NCBI GenBank assembly: GCA_028565635.1
Contig: JAOXYB010094271.1
Span: forward strand, 1 to 21,940
Length of the DNA: 21,940 bases
Reading direction: 5' to 3'
Source of the DNA: Phoronis ovalis
Taxonomy: Eukaryota > Phoronida > Phoronidae
Positions 19,440 to 21,940 of the stretch are shown here, piece after piece. The position numbers and the translations under genes are program-made. Below the pieces are notes generated by a model, which was not told the DNA's origin, searched no databases, and saw nothing but the letters and a program-made list of their open reading frames with translations. Within the stretch, counting starts at the first letter, position 1; each line of letters opens with the position of its first letter.

Positions 19440-20776
19440 TCAAAGGCAAGATAAACTTATTGTATTTTACATATTATGCAAATTTTAGATTGATCATCCA
19501 AAAATTCAACTTAGAAAAAAGAATTACATTTGATTTTTACAACTGAACAATCTTATAAGTTTTGAAAATGAAAAAAATCGACAACCATTAAGTATTACTT
19601 CTTAACCTAAATGGATAACTATTTGGGTAACAAAAAGCAGTAATTACAAGATATATTACGAAATATTCTTAAGCATACAGAAATATCACAAAATAGCTAA
19701 TTAACCAACTTGGAATACAAGAAATTACATAAAACGAAATTTAAACAAAACAGAATAGAATGTCGTTACATATCAAAAGTTAATGAAAGATAATGTCAAA
19801 AAGTCACAATCAAATACATAAACCAAGATTATATATTGTGTAGATTTAACCACATCACCACAACTGTGAGAAAACAATTCTTGGATAAATGCAAAAATTC
19901 ACATCTACAGAGTAATAAAAAACACATTAGGAACACTAAGTAAAGTTCAGAAAATGAGCAATCCAGTGTTCACCAGTAAATATGGCACTTCAACAAAGGT
20001 AATTGTATATCACAAATACATAATCAATCAGTTAGAGCACAAAAAGTAACACATACTAGTATTTCATAAGCAATAAAAAAATTGTCCATTTTGTTAAAAA
20101 CTATGAGGAATGTAGAAAGTGGTTGTCATTGTAAGAGCATAATACTATATCCAAATGCATATACAACTTTGACATTAGAAGCATAGTTGTGTAGTATTTC
20201 TATGAACTATTAGCAAAATTTAGCTACAAAACAGTTGATAGATAGGTCTTAAAAGCTGCCAAGACCAACTTCTCAAAATAAGCTTGCTGCCATTATCTCC
20301 ATTATCTTCAATGTCTCCATAATGGAAGATTATTCTGAACAGAATTTTGATGGCGGGGACTTGACCTGTGTGAATAAAGGAATAAGGATATTATTATTAC
20401 AATTACACGATTACTATAGTCAGTTGGAAGCCCTAAATAGCAAAAAGCGAAGCTGTGCAAGAGTGTTAACCTTGCACCAAGTTATATAAATTACTATCAT
20501 CCAATTGCTAAGTAACATTTCTCTCACCCAACAAGTCCATCACAAAATTACCTGCTTCTAATATCCATTGATAAACAGTTGAATACACTTAAAACAAGTT
20601 ACTGGTTACAATATATGCCTGTGACTAAGTTCACCTTTTAAAAATGTTGGGGCTGATTTTTGTGTATTAAATGTACTTAAGGAATTTAAAAAATTACACA
20701 CAGATAGGTATATCTAATAAAAGAGATAATACATTTGAACTGAGAGGTATATTATAGAAGTTTATAAAAGTATTCT
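19434..20776 (-). other. Probable 3' UTR of gene B
   Basis: From the TAG stop leftwards there is no coding signal for about 1.3 kb. The first canonical AATAAA on the minus strand (TTTATT on plus) that I found is at 19439-19434. The UTR is AT-rich and has no exon-like segment. The exact end cannot be set without transcript data. Confidence 0.5.
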
Positions 20777-21030
20777 CTAGTACTTTTCTTTTCTTGTTGG
20801 CAGTGGAGTTCCAGGGATTCCACCATCTTGCTCATCTTGCTCACTAGAAGCTCCAAGTGAGCTGTAATTGTTACCGGTAAATTCTTCAGGACTCGTTTTA
20901 CAGGCAGGTTCTTCATTGATGATAATATGACTGTCTTTAACAGATGGTGTGACAGAGCGTGCTCTGTATATGCTGTTGCTGCCAGATATTTCCACTTGAC
21001 TACCTGGGTTGCTTGACGAAACTCTTTTGG
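20777..21030 (-). CDS. Gene B terminal exon: cytoplasmic tail and stop
   Basis: 254 coding nt, acceptor GTGTTTTGTAG, phase 1 in, 83 full codons then TAG. It reads AKRVSSSNPGSQVEISGSNS, then IYRARSVTPSV, a patch IIINEEPACKTSPEEF, NNYSSLG, an acidic EQDEQDGG run and PLPTRKEKY at the end. It is polar, low-complexity in places and probably disordered. Several serines and the tyrosine contexts could be phosphorylated, which is inference only. Confidence 0.82.
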
Positions 21031-21940
21031 CTACAAAACACAACAAATGTCAAGTATTTTATAAATGAACCTATGAAATAGTTTACGTATAGGTTTTCAT
21101 CTACTTTTCAACATGCTTGTGATTTTTGATGTTGCATTGTGAAATAAAAGCAAACTGAGATATGGCATATTATGAATTGATACACAATAGGTGAAAATGA
21201 CTTTCCCCTAACATGTCTATATTTCATTATGTTGAATCTAAATGCAAATCTGCATTATTTAGTATCAGCAACATCAGTTTGCACAAAGGAACAAAACAAA
21301 TTCGCATAGCTTACCATTTCTCTTGGACACGTAGACAAGAACAAAGATAATGATGGCCAACAGTACCAATCCACCAACGGCTATGCCAATAATACCTCCA
21401 ATATGGAAGTTGTCGGGGGCAAGCTACAATTATTAAAATGTTGAAGTTAGTGTATTGTTTCTTACAATTCATTTTATAAATATTATCCGAAGTGGACACA
21501 AGATGAATGATGTGCAAGGGTGGATATTAATATATTTCACGATGATGCTGATGAAAGGTTTTATACCATATATCTAATCCAAATTAAAGATCTTCACAAC
21601 TGGTTTTGTCAAAAAAAAATACTTAAAACTTGGTACTTCAATTGTCATCATTAGACTACAATCAATGCTTGATCCTAATTTAATGATCTAAGCAACATTT
21701 TTGATTGGCTTATGACTAAACTGTTAAGTGTAAATAATCAGGTCAATCATTTGAAATTTCTGACTGCTGAATTGCTTTAACTGTACTGTACTAACTGGAG
21801 GTGGTGTGCTGACAACATTGACAACGCCATCATCATTCAAATTCTTGAAAGTAGCACCATCTACTTTCATGTACTTGAGAGCAGTAACAGATGTTGAGCC
21901 AAAATTAACAGTTAGTCCATCTAGAACTTCTTGAGCCACA
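20777..21940 (-). CDS. C-terminal end of a type I single-pass membrane protein (3 exons; starts off right edge)
   Basis: Spliced minus-strand CDS: 21940-21796, 21423-21315, 21030-20777. Phases agree (0 then 1) and all boundaries are GT-AG. The visible protein has an ectodomain end with LTVNFGSTSVTALKYMKVDG and a proline stop before the membrane (TPPP). One hydrophobic helix follows, then a stop-transfer KRN and an 84-residue cytoplasmic tail rich in serine, glutamate and aspartate, ending KEKY at stop TAG 20779-20777. I do not recognise the family with confidence. Same-strand placement directly upstream of gene A and the membrane-anchored end would fit a tandem fibrocystin-L-type paralogue, but the visible tail has no diagnostic motif for that. 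Confidence 0.8.
21315..21423 (-). CDS. Gene B exon: transmembrane helix
   Basis: 109 nt, acceptor AATTGTAG, donor GTAAGC, phase 0 in and 1 out. It reads LAPDNFHIGG and then about 23 hydrophobic residues (IIGIAVGGLVLLAIIIFVLV), followed by YVSKRNG. Glycines at the outer part and positive residues after the helix fit a type I anchor with the tail in the cytosol. A longer open frame in another register over the same bases is a shadow. Confidence 0.85.
21796..21940 (-). CDS. Gene B exon (partial): juxtamembrane ectodomain
   Basis: The frame enters from the right edge and ends at a GTTAGT donor in phase 0, after 48 full codons. Residues read VAQEVLDGLTVNFGSTSVTA and then a glycine- and valine-rich stretch ending STPPP. 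It has no cysteine and no sequon. Reading on past the donor gives a lysine/glutamine run and a stop, so the splice is favoured. Confidence 0.72.

Noticed and set aside
1-21940. Bacterial operon features or transposase genes
   Set aside because: No ribosome-binding sites, no long open frames, and no transposase, integrase or reverse-transcriptase motifs were seen on either strand.

Overview
This is eukaryotic DNA from an intron-rich, AT-rich animal genome, most likely a marine invertebrate. No long open frame exists. Instead, short exons (58 to 308 nt) with GT/AG boundaries chain together in frame on the minus strand. I cannot fix the phylum from sequence alone; a mollusc or other lophotrochozoan, or an invertebrate deuterostome, would all fit.

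The main gene (gene A) runs right to left from an ATG at 18057 to beyond position 1. I resolved 22 consecutive coding exons (3171 nt, 1057 codons). Every splice phase agrees across 21 junctions. The protein starts with a signal peptide, then a complete six-cysteine kringle, then two IPT/TIG-type modules, a third IPT/TIG with the GSIEGGT signature, a PA14 domain, and a long extracellular stretch typical of the N-terminal quarter of fibrocystin-L (PKHD1L1). The kringle sits on its own symmetric phase 1-1 exon and is not part of the vertebrate protein as I know it. The 3' part of the gene lies off the left edge; a weak candidate for exon 23 is at 1-31.

A second gene (gene B) lies upstream on the same strand. 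Its last three exons are seen (21940 down to 20777): an ectodomain end, one transmembrane helix and an 84-residue-class cytoplasmic tail with stop, followed by a likely 1.3 kb 3' UTR with AATAAA at 19434-19439. It has the layout of the C-terminus of a type I receptor-like protein. It may be a tandem paralogue of gene A, but that is inference.

The introns hold most of the unusual structure: an ACGCGT-centred palindrome array (539-733), a 394 bp foldback element with 113 bp arms about 97% identical (5925-6318), a perfect 90 nt nested hairpin flanked by 12 bp direct repeats (7807-7896), an echo of the IPT exon in the intron next to it (8112-8136), a degenerate 30 bp minisatellite between 18 bp inverted repeats (13049-13838), and two tandem CTGGGACTAATA hairpins (17121-17222). 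No tRNA, rRNA, CRISPR or transposase gene was seen.
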